From positions 967,975 to 1,031,974 of the forward strand of contig NZ_LR732816.1 of assembly GCF_902506205.1 (NCBI RefSeq): a DNA stretch of 64,000 nucleotides, given 5' to 3'. The notes under the pieces were generated by a model. The model worked only from the letters and a program-made list of their open reading frames with translations. It searched no databases and was not told the origin of the DNA. A program made the position numbers and the translations under genes. Positions 15,558 to 24,742 of this stretch are shown here, one piece after another. Source of the DNA: Brevundimonas sp. G8. GTDB lineage: Bacteria > Pseudomonadota > Alphaproteobacteria > Caulobacterales > Caulobacteraceae. The number at the start of each line of letters is the position of its first letter. Positions within the stretch are counted from its first letter, which is position 1.

Positions 15558-16442
15558 TCAACCCCGCATCAAACGGCGGCACAGATCGTCCAGTTGCTCC
15601 AGCGAGCCATAACGGATGGTCAGGTCACCCTTGCCGCCCTTGTCCGCCAGTTGAACCTTCAGGCCCAGGGCGTCGGCCAGATCCTGCTGAAGCGCGACCA
15701 CATCGGCCGCCCCCTCCCCGACCGAAGACGCAGACTTGGCCCTGACCGGCTTGGGGCCCTCAACCGCGCGACGGGCCAAGGCCTCGGTCTCGCGTACGCT
15801 CAAACCATCGACAAAGGCGATGTCCGCTAACTGGCCCGGATCCGGCGTATTGATCAGCGCCCGCGCATGGCCGGCCGACAGCTTGCCCTCTCGGACATAG
15901 AACAGCACCCGCTCGGGCAGTTGCAGCAGGCGCATGGTGTTGGCCACGTGGCTGCGGCTCTTGCCGACCACGCCCGCGACTGCGTCCTGAGTCCGGCCGA
16001 ACCGCTCCATCAGGACGCGGTAAGCCTCCGCCTCCTCCAACGGGTTCAGGTCGGCGCGCTGCACGTTCTCGACGATGGCGACCTCGAACACCTCCACGTC
16101 GTCCATCTCGTGGATGACGATCGGCACCTCGATCAGGCGCGCGGCCTGGGAGGCGCGCCAGCGGCGTTCGCCGGCGATGATCTGCCAGACCCCGTCCTCG
16201 CCCGGATGGGTCCGCACCAGAATCGGCTGCAGCACGCCCTTGTCGCGGATTGAGGCGGTCAGTTCCTCCAGATCCTCCTGGCGGAAGGTCTTGCGCGGCT
16301 GATCGGGGTTGGGCTTCAGACTCTCGATCGGCACGCGTTGCACGCCGGTAGGAACGGGTGCGTCCGACGCCACCGGCGCCTCGGCGTCCTGCCCCATCAA
16401 TGCCGACAGGCCGCGGCCCAAACCTCTTTGTCGTTCAGCCAA
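15558..16442 (-). CDS. parB: chromosome partitioning protein ParB
   Basis: ParB (294 residues) is the CTP-dependent clamp that loads at parS and segregates the origin with ParA. The N-terminal box NPDQPRKTF (near residue 42), the CTP-binding GERRWRASQ (near 95), the helix-turn-helix KSRSHVANTMRLLQLPE (near 150) and a C-terminal dimerisation domain are visible. It follows parA by 25 nt on the same strand. Four 16-bp parS-like sites lie in the next 5 kb, so the target sites are adjacent to the gene. Confidence 0.97.
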   Translation of the reverse strand: MAERQRGLGRGLSALMGQDAEAPVASDAPVPTGVQRVPIESLKPNPDQPRKTFRQEDLEELTASIRDKGVLQPILVRTHPGEDGVWQIIAGERRWRASQAARLIEVPIVIHEMDDVEVFEVAIVENVQRADLNPLEEAEAYRVLMERFGRTQDAVAGVVGKSRSHVANTMRLLQLPERVLFYVREGKLSAGHARALINTPDPGQLADIAFVDGLSVRETEALARRAVEGPKPVRAKSASSVGEGAADVVALQQDLADALGLKVQLADKGGKGDLTIRYGSLEQLDDLCRRLMRG

Positions 16443-16467
16443 GATACTGTTCCGTTTCCAATAAAAC

Positions 16468-17289
16468 TCAGGCGGCCAGCTTCAGGCGCTGACGTTCGCG
16501 CTTCACGACTTCCTTGGCCAGACGCAGATAGGCCTGGCTGCCGGCGCATTTCAGATCATAGATCAGAGCCGGCTTGCCGAAGGACGGCGCCTCGGCGACG
16601 CGGACGTTGCGGGGAATGACGCTCTCATAGACCTTGTCGCCGAAGTGGGCGCGCACGTCATTGGCCACCTGCCCCGACAGGGCGCTGCGGCGATCATACA
16701 TGGTCAGAACCAGGCCCTGGATCTCCAGCGACGGATTGAGGCTGTGCTTGACCATGTCGATGGTTCGCATCAGCTGGCTCAAGCCCTCCAGGGCGAAGAA
16801 CTCGCATTGAAGCGGCACCAGCACCGCATCCGCCGCCGCCATCGCATTCAGCGTCAGCAGGTTCAAGGACGGCGGGCAATCGATCAGGACGTAGTCATAC
16901 GCGGTAGGGCCGTCGTCGTGTGCCCGCAACGCGTCGCGCAGTCGATAGGACCGACGATCGGCCTGGCTCAATTCGATTTCGACGCCCGACATGTCGGCGT
17001 CAGCCGGCACGATCCAAAGGCCGGGCACCGTCGTCTGGACCGCCGCGTCGTCGATGGACCGCTGATCCACCACCACATCATAGATGGTGACCCGGCGTGT
17101 TTCACGTGGAACACCCAGCCCCGTGGAGGCATTGCCCTGCGGATCCATATCCACGATCAGCACGCGCTCGCCGATAGCGGCCAAGGCGGTGCCCAGGTTG
17201 ATGGCCGTCGTGGTCTTGCCCACCCCGCCCTTTTGGTTGGACACCGCCAGGACGCGGGCAGGTCTCTTTCTAGCGCTTTGTGCGGGCAC
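16468..17289 (-). CDS. parA: chromosome partitioning ATPase ParA
   Basis: The 273-residue ATPase carries the deviant Walker A motif KGGVGKTT (residues 20-27), switch I region VDMDPQGNASTGLG and the LIDCPPSLNLLTLNA Walker B region. ParA forms the gradient that moves ParB-parS complexes to the new pole. It overlaps the 3' end of rsmG by 20 nt, so translation is probably coupled or the true start is slightly internal (conserved region begins at VLAVSNQKGG). A parS site lies inside the reading frame at codons for VPRET. Confidence 0.97.
   Translation of the reverse strand: MPAQSARKRPARVLAVSNQKGGVGKTTTAINLGTALAAIGERVLIVDMDPQGNASTGLGVPRETRRVTIYDVVVDQRSIDDAAVQTTVPGLWIVPADADMSGVEIELSQADRRSYRLRDALRAHDDGPTAYDYVLIDCPPSLNLLTLNAMAAADAVLVPLQCEFFALEGLSQLMRTIDMVKHSLNPSLEIQGLVLTMYDRRSALSGQVANDVRAHFGDKVYESVIPRNVRVAEAPSFGKPALIYDLKCAGSQAYLRLAKEVVKRERQRLKLAA
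17098..17113. other. parS site (within parA)
   Basis: TGTTTCACGTGGAACA is a near-perfect 16-bp palindrome matching the bacterial parS consensus, embedded in the parA coding sequence. Confidence 0.9.
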
Positions 17290-17905
17290 GTCGGAGACTC
17301 CGGATTGTCACGATACGGCCGCGCGCGTCGCTTTGCGACGGGGCCAGTTCAGCTTCGAAATGCCAGGATTTCCGCGCTTCGATCAACTCGGATTCGGCCC
17401 TCTCCCCTTTGAGGAACAGACCTTGTGCACCCCTTTGGAAGTAGGGCTGTGCATAACCCAGCAGTTTCTCCATCGGTGCCACGGCCCGCGCAGTCACGAT
17501 GTCGCATGTCACCTGCTGTTCCTCAGCGCGGCCGGTGATGACAGTCGCCGGCAGATCGAGCGCATCCACGATCTCCTGCAGGAACCGGCACCGCTTGCCC
17601 AGACTGTCGATCAGCCACACATGCGCCCCTTCCTGCCCCTTCATCAGGATTGCCAACACTACGCCCGGAAACCCGGCTCCGGCCCCCAGATCGGCCCATG
17701 TCCGCGCCTCGGGCGCATGCGTCAACAACTGCGCACTGTCCCAGACGTGTCGATTCCAGAAGTCCGGCAGGCTGTCGGGACCGACGAGGTTCATCACCGA
17801 ATTGGCGTCGCCAAGACGATTACGAAAAGCCTCAAGATCGGCCATCTGCTGCGACGTCGCAGCGGTTTTGGCCTGAAAGGCGGCCTTCTCCGTATCGAGC
17901 ATCAA
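17270..17905 (-). CDS. rsmG: 16S rRNA (guanine527-N7)-methyltransferase RsmG
   Basis: RsmG (GidB) methylates G527 of 16S rRNA. The 211-residue protein has the AdoMet-binding motif [15 protein letters not shown] (near residue 92), the [12 protein letters not shown] segment and [13 protein letters not shown] near 150. Its ATG overlaps the mnmG stop by 4 nt and its end overlaps parA by 20 nt, the classic gidA-gidB-parA-parB arrangement close to the origin. Confidence 0.96.
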   Translation of the reverse strand: MMLDTEKAAFQAKTAATSQQMADLEAFRNRLGDANSVMNLVGPDSLPDFWNRHVWDSAQLLTHAPEARTWADLGAGAGFPGVVLAILMKGQEGAHVWLIDSLGKRCRFLQEIVDALDLPATVITGRAEEQQVTCDIVTARAVAPMEKLLGYAQPYFQRGAQGLFLKGERAESELIEARKSWHFEAELAPSQSDARGRIVTIRSLRRARTKR

Positions 17906-19782
17906 GCGGCGACCGAGGCTTTGGGCGATTTCTTCGCATGGGCCAGCAGCGCCGTCAGGGCGCCGGGCGTCATACCCTCGATCCGCCCGGCCTGACCCAG
18001 GGTGCGAGGCTGGACGCGCGCCAGTTTCTCCTTCACCTCGTTCGACAGACCCCCAATGCCGGTATAGTCGAGATCGGCGGGCAGGATCATCCCCTCCTCC
18101 GTCCGCAAGGCTTCAGCGTCCAGCGCTTGCCGATCAAGGTAGTTGGCATATCCCGCGTCGATCTCGACCTGCTCGCGAACTTCAACGCTCCATTCTGCGA
18201 TGGACGGGCAAGCGGCGACGAAGTGATTCAGCGTGACATCAGGGAAGGCGAGCAATTCCCGCATCGACCGACGGCGTCCATCCGCATTCACGGTGATCTC
18301 CAGGGCTCCCGCTTCGTTAGGTGTGAATAGTGTTTCACGTGAAACGGCGCTCGCCTTGGCCAGCTCAGCCGCCTTGGCTTCGAACCGCGTCCGACGCCTG
18401 TTGCCCACGATCCCCACCTCAATCGCCAGCGGCGTCAGACGCTGATCGGCATTGTCCGAACGCAGGGTCAGACGATACTCCGCCCGGCTGGTGAACATGC
18501 GATAGGGCTCGGTCACCCCCCGAGTCACCAGATCGTCGATCATCACGCCGATATAGGCCTGGTCGCGTCCTAGGACCACGGCATCCTGTCCCGCCGCAGC
18601 GCGGGCCGCGTTGAGCCCCGCCATCAGACCCTGGGCGGCAGCCTCCTCATATCCGGTCGTACCGTTGATCTGGCCGGCCAGATAGAGACCTGGCCGCTTC
18701 TTGACCTCCAGCGCGGGGCTCAGCTCGCGCGGATCAACATAGTCGTATTCGATGGCATAGCCGTAGCGGAACACCTCCACGGCTTCGAGCCCGGGGATGG
18801 TGCGCAGGAAGGCCAACTGGGTCGGTTCGGAGACCGATGTCGAAATCCCGTTAGGGTAGACGGTCGGATCATCCAGACCCTCGGGTTCGAGGAAGATCTG
18901 GTGACTGGTCTTGTCCGCGAACCGCACCACCTTGTCCTCGATCGAAGGGCAATAGCGCGGTCCCCTCCCCGACAGCTTGCCGCCATAAACGGCGCTCTCG
19001 CCGAGGTTTTCAGCGATGATCCGATGCGTTTCTTCCGTCGTGTGCGTCACCCCACAAGCGATCTGAGGCACCGTGATCTTGTCAGTCAGGAAAGAGAAGG
19101 CCGACGGGGTCTCGTCCGCCTGCTGCATCTCCAACCGATCCCAGGCGATGGTGCGCCCATTCAGGCGCGCGGGCGTGCCCGTCTTCAGCCGCCCCATCAT
19201 CAGGTCGGCGGCATGCAGGTCGGCGGCCAGGCCGGTCGATGGATCCTCCCCATGGCGCCCGGCAGGGATCCGCTCGTCACCACGATGAATGACGCCGTTC
19301 AGGAAGGTGCCGGTCGTCAGGACAACGGCCCCGGCCCGCACCGTCTCGCCGGCTCCCGTCGTAACCCCGACCACGCGGTCGCCATCCAGGATCAAGCTTT
19401 CCGCCGTGCCGGCCATCAGAGTCAGGTTTGTTGTCGCCTTCAGTTCGGCCTGCATGGCCTCGCGATACAGGCGTCGGTCGATCTGGCTGCGAGGACCACG
19501 CACGGCGGCCCCTTTGGATCGATTTAGCAGTCGGAACTGAATACCCGACACGTCCGCCAGCCGTCCCATGATCCCGTCCAGGGCGTCGATCTCGCGCACC
19601 AGGTGTCCCTTGCCCAGGCCGCCGATGGCCGGGTTGCACGACATCTCGCCGATGGTTTCCAGCTTCTGGGTCAGCAGGACGGTGCGCGCGCCCGCACGCG
19701 CAGAGGCCGCCGCAGCCTCACACCCGGCGTGGCCGCCGCCGATGATGACGACGTCGAAGAGAAGATCGGTGGGAGAACTCAT
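17902..19782 (-). CDS. mnmG: tRNA uridine-5-carboxymethylaminomethyl modification enzyme MnmG
   Basis: MnmG (GidA) works with MnmE to modify U34 of tRNAs reading split codon boxes. The FAD motif [12 protein letters not shown] (near residue 15), [30 protein letters not shown] [10 protein letters not shown] and the C-terminal [15 protein letters not shown] are diagnostic. The start at 19782 gives 626 residues, the usual length; a longer in-frame extension to 19920 runs through the intergenic parS and is rejected. A second parS site lies inside the gene. Confidence 0.97.
   Translation of the reverse strand: MSSPTDLLFDVVIIGGGHAGCEAAAASARAGARTVLLTQKLETIGEMSCNPAIGGLGKGHLVREIDALDGIMGRLADVSGIQFRLLNRSKGAAVRGPRSQIDRRLYREAMQAELKATTNLTLMAGTAESLILDGDRVVGVTTGAGETVRAGAVVLTTGTFLNGVIHRGDERIPAGRHGEDPSTGLAADLHAADLMMGRLKTGTPARLNGRTIAWDRLEMQQADETPSAFSFLTDKITVPQIACGVTHTTEETHRIIAENLGESAVYGGKLSGRGPRYCPSIEDKVVRFADKTSHQIFLEPEGLDDPTVYPNGISTSVSEPTQLAFLRTIPGLEAVEVFRYGYAIEYDYVDPRELSPALEVKKRPGLYLAGQINGTTGYEEAAAQGLMAGLNAARAAAGQDAVVLGRDQAYIGVMIDDLVTRGVTEPYRMFTSRAEYRLTLRSDNADQRLTPLAIEVGIVGNRRRTRFEAKAAELAKASAVSRETLFTPNEAGALEITVNADGRRRSMRELLAFPDVTLNHFVAACPSIAEWSVEVREQVEIDAGYANYLDRQALDAEALRTEEGMILPADLDYTGIGGLSNEVKEKLARVQPRTLGQAGRIEGMTPGALTALLAHAKKSPKASVAA
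18331..18346. other. parS site (within mnmG)
   Basis: TGTTTCACGTGAAACG matches the parS consensus at 15 of 16 positions and contains the perfect 14-bp palindrome GTTTCACGTGAAAC; it encodes VSRET in mnmG. Confidence 0.9.
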
Positions 19783-19842
19783 GCGGGGCACATAGTCTAA
19801 TTGGCTCGACTTCGCCACCTTCAGCCTTGAACGGACCGCCGA

Positions 19843-19858
19843 TGTTTCACGTGGAACA
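19843..19858. other. parS site (between mnmE and mnmG)
   Basis: TGTTTCACGTGGAACA lies in the 82-nt gap between the mnmE stop and the mnmG start, identical to the site in parA. Confidence 0.92.
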
Positions 19859-19864
19859 CGGGTA

Positions 19865-21172
19865 TTACTTTCCGATGCAGAAGGTCGAAAAAACCTGACC
19901 GAGTATGTCCTCGACCCCAATGGCGCCGGTTACGCGCGCCAAGGCATCGGCCGCTCGACGCAGATCGTCGCCCGCCATCTCTGGCGCGACATCCAAGGCT
20001 GTTCGCGCTGCACCCACCGCCGACATTGCCTCGGTCAACCGAAGTCGATGACGCTCACGCGTGATCGCTGGAAAATCCGCACCCGCGAGATCGGCGGACA
20101 GCCGCGCGGCGATCCAGTCGTGAAGCGCCGGCAAGCCCTGCCCGGTCGCGGTGCTGACCGACAAGACCTCCAAACCACTTGTCGCATCCACGTCGCCAAG
20201 ATCAGACTTGTTGGCGACCATCAGGTCGCCAGGCCGAGCATAGTCAGCCGCCACCCCGTCGGGATCGCCGGGTGCGCGAACCCACAGACGAAGGTCAGCC
20301 TGTTCCGCCCGGAGACGCGCGCGGCGAACGCCTTCGGCCTCGACTGGATCGTCGCTTTCTCTCAGCCCTGCCGTGTCCGACAGGGTCACAGCGTAACCGC
20401 CGATCACCAGATCGGCGTCCAACACATCGCGAGTGGTGCCGGCGATTGGCGTCACGATGGCCGCCTCTCGGGCGACGAGGGCGTTGAACAGCGACGACTT
20501 GCCGGCATTCGTCTCGCCGATCAGGACGATGCGATAGCCGTCCCGGACCCGCTCGCCGCGTCGCCCGGTATCAACCGCTCGGCGCAGATCGTCAGCGAGA
20601 CGATCAAGCACCGGCCCGGCGGTGCGCGCCAGATTGTCCGGGACCTCTTCGTCGGGAAAGTCGATCTCCGCCTCGACCAGAGCCAGGGCGTGAAGCAGGT
20701 CGCGGCGAAAACCGGCGTAGGTCTCGCTGAGTTTTCCGTCCAACTGCCCCAGGGCCTGCCTGGCCTGGGCGCTGGTCTCGGCGTCGATCAGATCAGCGAC
20801 CGCCTCGGCCTGGGCCAGGTCCATGCGGCCGTTCTGGAAAGCGCGGCGGGTGAACTCGCCGGGTTCAGCCGGACGAACGCCGAGCGCGATCAGGGCGCGG
20901 CTGGCGGCCTCGACAACGGCGCGACCGCCGTGCAGATGCAATTCTGCGGAGTCCTCACCAGTGTAGGCGTTCGGAGCCACGAAGCGCAGGACAAGAGCCT
21001 GGTCGATGTGGTCGCCGGCATGGGCCAGGTCGCGAACCGCCGCCATTCGCGGCTTCAGCCCAATCGCGCCGAGGGCCTTCAGGGTCTGCTCGACCGCCGG
21101 TCCAGACAGACGGATGACGGCGATGGCTCCTCGGCCAGGCGGCGTCGCTAGGGCGAAGATGGTGTCGGTCAT
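19865..21172 (-). CDS. mnmE: tRNA modification GTPase MnmE
   Basis: MnmE (435 residues) is the GTPase partner of MnmG. It opens with [24 protein letters not shown] (folate-binding domain), has the helical domain with [20 protein letters not shown], the G domain ([26 protein letters not shown]) near residues 210-340, and ends with the catalytic CIGK motif. The ATG at 21172 is favoured over upstream in-frame starts that fall in a repeat element. It lies on the same strand as mnmG. Confidence 0.97.
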   Translation of the reverse strand: MTDTIFALATPPGRGAIAVIRLSGPAVEQTLKALGAIGLKPRMAAVRDLAHAGDHIDQALVLRFVAPNAYTGEDSAELHLHGGRAVVEAASRALIALGVRPAEPGEFTRRAFQNGRMDLAQAEAVADLIDAETSAQARQALGQLDGKLSETYAGFRRDLLHALALVEAEIDFPDEEVPDNLARTAGPVLDRLADDLRRAVDTGRRGERVRDGYRIVLIGETNAGKSSLFNALVAREAAIVTPIAGTTRDVLDADLVIGGYAVTLSDTAGLRESDDPVEAEGVRRARLRAEQADLRLWVRAPGDPDGVAADYARPGDLMVANKSDLGDVDATSGLEVLSVSTATGQGLPALHDWIAARLSADLAGADFPAITRERHRLRLTEAMSAVGAARTALDVAPEMAGDDLRRAADALARVTGAIGVEDILGQVFSTFCIGK

Positions 21173-21179
21173 TGAGATA

Positions 21180-21296
21180 CTCCCCCATCGGGGGAGGGGG
21201 ACCCTGCGACGCATGGTGGAGGGGGTTTGACGCACCGCCGGTGTCTGGGGTTGGCCCCCTCCACCACTTCGTGGTCCCCCTCCCCCGATGGGGGAG
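21180..21296. repeat. 117-bp nested inverted-repeat element
   Basis: The two 24-bp ends (21180-21203 and 21273-21296) are perfect reverse complements. A further 11-bp pair GGTGGAGGGGG (21215-21225) and CCCCCTCCACC (21255-21265) lies inside. The element is extremely purine/pyrimidine-asymmetric (GGGGGA runs) and sits in the gap between DUF6489 and mnmE. It looks like an intergenic palindromic repeat of the REP/RUP kind; copy number elsewhere cannot be judged here. Confidence 0.85.
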
Positions 21297-21308
21297 GAGA
21301 CGTAGGGG

Positions 21309-21536
21309 TCATGGCTTGACGGCCGCTTCCATCAGACGGCGGAACTGGTCCTGAGCCTGAAGACCGAAACTGGTCCAGGTCTTCATCAGCTCTTCGGGCT
21401 GCATGGCGGCGACATTGGTCTCCATCCGCTTCTGCATCTCGGCGACCATGGCGTCGTTGAGCGGCGTCACATCGGGCAGCCCCAGGAAAGCGCGCGCCTC
21501 GGCCGGTGTGCAATCGACTTCCACATTGACCTTCAT
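21309..21536 (-). CDS. DUF6489 family protein
   Basis: This 75-residue soluble protein starts MKVNVEVDCTPAEARAFLGLPDV and is predicted helical after residue 25 (MVAEMQKRMETNVAAMQPEELMKTW). I recognise it as the DUF6489 type found in Caulobacterales and sphingomonads; the function is unknown, although the helical part resembles phasin-like sequences. AGGAG 8 nt before the ATG strongly supports the start. A parS site lies 12 nt upstream of the start codon, between it and rho. Confidence 0.78.
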   Translation of the reverse strand: MKVNVEVDCTPAEARAFLGLPDVTPLNDAMVAEMQKRMETNVAAMQPEELMKTWTSFGLQAQDQFRRLMEAAVKP

Positions 21537-21548
21537 CGAACCATCTCC

Positions 21549-21564
21549 TGTTTCACGTGAAACG
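21549..21564. other. parS site (between rho and DUF6489)
   Basis: TGTTTCACGTGAAACG is identical to the site in mnmG and lies in the 40-nt gap downstream of rho. Confidence 0.9.
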
Positions 21565-21576
21565 TCCGAAGACGGA

Positions 21577-23010
21577 TTACGTGTTCATCGACTGGAAGAA
21601 GTCCGAGTTGTTCTTCGATTGGCGCAGCTTGTCGAGCAGGAATTCGATCGCATCCTGCGGACCCATGGGATTCAGGATACGGCGCAGGACGTAGGTCTTG
21701 GCCAGCTGATCCTTCGGCGTGATCAAGTCTTCCTTGCGGGTGCCGGACTTCAGCACATCGATGGCCGGGAAGATGCGCTTGTCCGCGACCTTGCGGTCCA
21801 GCACGATTTCGGAGTTGCCGGTGCCCTTGAACTCTTCGAAGATCACTTCGTCCATGCGGCTGCCGGTGTCGATCAGGGCCGTGGCGATGATGGTCAGCGA
21901 CCCGCCCTGCTCCACATTCCGCGCGGCGCCGAAGAAGCGTTTGGGCCGTTGCAGGGCGTTGGCGTCCACACCGCCGGTCAGGACCTTGCCCGACGAGGGG
22001 ACGGTGGCGTTGTAGGCGCGGCCCAGGCGGGTGATGGAGTCCAGCAGGATCACCACGTCCTTCTTGTGCTCGACCAGGCGTTTGGCCTTTTCGATCACCA
22101 TCTCGGCGACGGCGACGTGGCGGGTGGCGGGCTCGTCGAAGGTCGAGGCCACGACCTCGCCCTTTACCGTGCGCTGCATGTCGGTGACTTCTTCCGGCCG
22201 TTCGTCGATCAGCAGGACGATCAGGATGACTTCCGGGTGGTTCTTCTCGATCGACTTGGCGATGTTCTGCAACATCACCGTCTTGCCGACGCGCGGCGGC
22301 GCCACGATCAGGCAGCGCTGGCCCTTGCCCAGCGGCGCGACGATGTCGATGACCCGGCCCGAGCGATCCTTCAGCGTCGGATCCTGGATTTCCATGTGCA
22401 GCCGCTCTTCGGGATAGAGGGGCGTCAGGTTGTCGAACAGGACCTTGGTTTTGACCATCTCGGGGTCTTCGAGATTGATCGTGTCGACCTTGAGCAGGGC
22501 GAAGTAACGCTCGCCTTCACGCGGCGCCCGCACGGCGCCGTGGACCGTATCGCCCGAGCGCAGGCCGAAGCGACGGATCTGCGACGGGGACACATAGACG
22601 TCGTCCGGCCCGGGCAGGTAGTTGGCGTCCGAGCTGCGCAGGAAGCCGAACCCATCGGGCAGGATTTCCAGCACGCCGTCGGCGATGATCTCGACTTCCT
22701 CGTCGGCCAGGGCCTTCAGGATGGCGAACAGCAGGTCCTGTTTACGCAGGTTCGAGGCGTTCTCGACCTCCAGCTGTTCGGCGAAGGCGACCAGGTCGGC
22801 CGGCGTCTTCTCGTTCAGTTCCGCCAGGGTAATGCGGCCGTTGGCGACGACGGGTTCGCCGTCGTCATCGTCGTCGGCCGTGGTGTCCACGCCGGAGTCG
22901 GCGCCTGCGACTTCACCGGCCTCGTGCTCGGCGCCGTGATGGGTCGGGGCTTGCGCCTCCACCGCTTCGTTTTCGGGCGTATCGGGATTGGTGTCGCGGA
23001 CGTCGGTCAT
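21577..23010 (-). CDS. rho: transcription termination factor Rho
   Basis: Rho (477 residues from the ATG at 23010) is the hexameric RNA helicase that ends transcription. It has an acidic N-terminal extension rich in Asp/Glu (residues 1-50), the Rho N-terminal helix, the RNA-binding cold-shock domain ([19 protein letters not shown] near 115), Walker A APPRVGKT near 245 and the Q/R-loop region. The upstream in-frame extension to 23115 lacks family similarity. It is separated from hemJ by a 206-nt leader-like gap. Confidence 0.97.
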   Translation of the reverse strand: MTDVRDTNPDTPENEAVEAQAPTHHGAEHEAGEVAGADSGVDTTADDDDDGEPVVANGRITLAELNEKTPADLVAFAEQLEVENASNLRKQDLLFAILKALADEEVEIIADGVLEILPDGFGFLRSSDANYLPGPDDVYVSPSQIRRFGLRSGDTVHGAVRAPREGERYFALLKVDTINLEDPEMVKTKVLFDNLTPLYPEERLHMEIQDPTLKDRSGRVIDIVAPLGKGQRCLIVAPPRVGKTVMLQNIAKSIEKNHPEVILIVLLIDERPEEVTDMQRTVKGEVVASTFDEPATRHVAVAEMVIEKAKRLVEHKKDVVILLDSITRLGRAYNATVPSSGKVLTGGVDANALQRPKRFFGAARNVEQGGSLTIIATALIDTGSRMDEVIFEEFKGTGNSEIVLDRKVADKRIFPAIDVLKSGTRKEDLITPKDQLAKTYVLRRILNPMGPQDAIEFLLDKLRQSKNNSDFFQSMNT

Positions 23011-23216
23011 GATGCAGGCTCGCGGGCGCACACGGCCAGAAGGCTGCGGCGCGGGTCTCTGAAAATGTCTGGCCGTAAGGCCGAAGGGAGGCGCGACGGG
23101 CTCCCGCTGGCTCAAGGCCTGCAGGCGTCACGAAAAGAGAGGGACCGCCGACTTAGATGCCGAACGGTTCACCGCCAGCGGAACCACAGCCGGCGGGTCA
23201 GGTCAAGCGTGGCCGC

Positions 23217-23684
23217 TTACCGGAACGTCCACTCCGTCGTCACCGACAGCACCATGACGATGGCCAGGACGAAGGGAACCTCGTTGGTCATGCGCCAGAA
23301 CTTGCCGGAATATTTCGACGTGCCAGCCGCGATCTTCCTCCGCTGGGCGGCCAGGAAACCATGCCAGCCGCTGAGCAGGAAGACGCCGGACAGTTTGGCG
23401 ATCATCCACGGCTCGGCCAGGAAGCCCGCGCCGCGAGCGGAGACATCGATGTGGATCAGCCACAACCCGAACATCCAAGACAGGATCATCGCCGGGTTCA
23501 GGATGATGCGCAGCAGGCGCGTCTGCCACAGACGCAGCAGGCCCTGCATCTCGCTTTTCAGCGGCTCGGACTTGGACTGCTGTTCGGCGTCATAGGCATA
23601 GAGGCGCGGCAGGAACAGCAGCCCCGCCATCCAGGCGATGACGGCCAGGATGTGCAGGCCACGCGCCAGGTCGTAGGTATTCAT
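23217..23684 (-). CDS. hemJ: protoporphyrinogen IX oxidase HemJ
   Basis: The 155-residue membrane protein has four hydrophobic segments (near residues 8-28, 60-80, 92-112 and 135-152), conserved His in RGLHILAVIAWMAG near residue 11, RLYAYDAEQ, and NEVPFVLAIVMVL near the C-terminus, all features of HemJ, the heme-dependent protoporphyrinogen oxidase. Its ATG overlaps the hemH stop by 4 nt. The hemE-hemH-hemJ order places three late heme-synthesis steps in one operon transcribed away from the origin. Confidence 0.93.
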   Translation of the reverse strand: MNTYDLARGLHILAVIAWMAGLLFLPRLYAYDAEQQSKSEPLKSEMQGLLRLWQTRLLRIILNPAMILSWMFGLWLIHIDVSARGAGFLAEPWMIAKLSGVFLLSGWHGFLAAQRRKIAAGTSKYSGKFWRMTNEVPFVLAIVMVLSVTTEWTFR

Positions 23685-24742
23685 GCCGCCTGTCTCCCGT
23701 TGCGATACGGACAGGCTTTCCAGTCCGTCTTACACCCCTGGCCGAACGGCGCGACGCCGTTGCGGGACAGGGCGCTGACCGCCGCATCGGCCAAGGCGTC
23801 GATGAACAGGGGTCCGATCCCGACCGCCGGCGCCCTCAGATAGGGACTGGCCCCTTTTTCATGGGCCAGTTCGCCGTATTCGATATCCAGCTCGACCAGG
23901 GTCTCTATATGTTCGGAGACAAAGGCGATGGGGGTGACGACCACGCCGATACCGTCGCTGGCCGCCTGTTCGATGGCCTCCGGCGTCGAAGGACCGAGCC
24001 ATTTCATCGGTCCCACCCGGCTCTGGTAGCAGATGGCGTGGTCGATGGGTCCACGCCGCGCCTCGATGGCGGCGACCACGGCGGCGACCGTCGTCTCGAT
24101 CTGCTCCTGATAGGGATCGCCCTTGCCGGTCACCAGCTTCTCGGGGATGCCATGGGCGGAGAACAGCACGCGCACCGGCTGGCCTACGGCCTCGTCCAGC
24201 TTCTCGCCGATGGCCTGAGCCTGAGCCTCTACCCAGCCCGTTGCGGCCGGATAGCAGCAGACGGCGCGGCTGACGCCCGAGCCGCTGTAGGCGGCGTTCC
24301 AGGCCTTGAGCGAAGACTGCGTCGTCGTGGTCGAAAACTGCGGATAGAGCGGTAGAAGCACCACCTCGTCGGGTCCAAAGGCCGCGACCTCGGCGGCCGT
24401 CTCTTCGCTCAGCGGGTTCCAGTAACGCATGGCGACGAAGACCCGCACCGTGTCGCCCGAAAGCCGGCCGTTCAACACCGTCTCAAGCGCCTCGGCCTGA
24501 CGGCGGGTTTCCGGCAGCAGAGGCGACCCCCCGCCCATCAGGGCGTAATTGGCCTGGGCGCTGGTCTCGCGTCGGCTGGAGATCAGCTTGGCCAGAGGCG
24601 TGCGCACGATGCCCGGCAGGCCGATGATGGCCGGATCGTTGAACAGGTTGAACAGGAACGGCTTGACCGAAGCCTGATCATCCGGCCCGCCCAGATTGAA
24701 CAGCACCACCGCGATGCGACGGCCTTGGGTCGCTTCGGTCAT
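23681..24742 (-). CDS. hemH: ferrochelatase
   Basis: HemH (353 residues) inserts Fe2+ into protoporphyrin IX. Family motifs include VVLFNLGGPDDQASVKPFL near residue 12, MRYWNPLSEE, LLPLYPQFSTTTTQS, VLFSAHGIPEKLV (metal-site His) and CYQSRVGPMKWLGPST. The ATG at 24742 overlaps the hemE stop as ATGA; an upstream in-frame extension falls in the 3' end of hemE and is rejected. A C-terminal Cys-containing GCKTDWKACPYRNGR tail is seen. Confidence 0.96.
   Translation of the reverse strand: MTEATQGRRIAVVLFNLGGPDDQASVKPFLFNLFNDPAIIGLPGIVRTPLAKLISSRRETSAQANYALMGGGSPLLPETRRQAEALETVLNGRLSGDTVRVFVAMRYWNPLSEETAAEVAAFGPDEVVLLPLYPQFSTTTTQSSLKAWNAAYSGSGVSRAVCCYPAATGWVEAQAQAIGEKLDEAVGQPVRVLFSAHGIPEKLVTGKGDPYQEQIETTVAAVVAAIEARRGPIDHAICYQSRVGPMKWLGPSTPEAIEQAASDGIGVVVTPIAFVSEHIETLVELDIEYGELAHEKGASPYLRAPAVGIGPLFIDALADAAVSALSRNGVAPFGQGCKTDWKACPYRNGRQAA

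Noticed and set aside
15943..15952. Fifth parS-like palindrome GCCACGTGGC in parB
   Set aside because: Only the CACGTG core matches; the flanking TGTTT/AAACA arms are missing.
19783..19920. N-terminal extension of MnmG
   Set aside because: The in-frame extension reads through the intergenic parS and the end of mnmE, and MnmG homology starts at the 19782 ATG.
21403..23595. 730-codon open frame on the plus strand
   Set aside because: Antisense shadow spanning DUF6489, rho and part of hemJ; it crosses gene boundaries and a parS site and has no family similarity.
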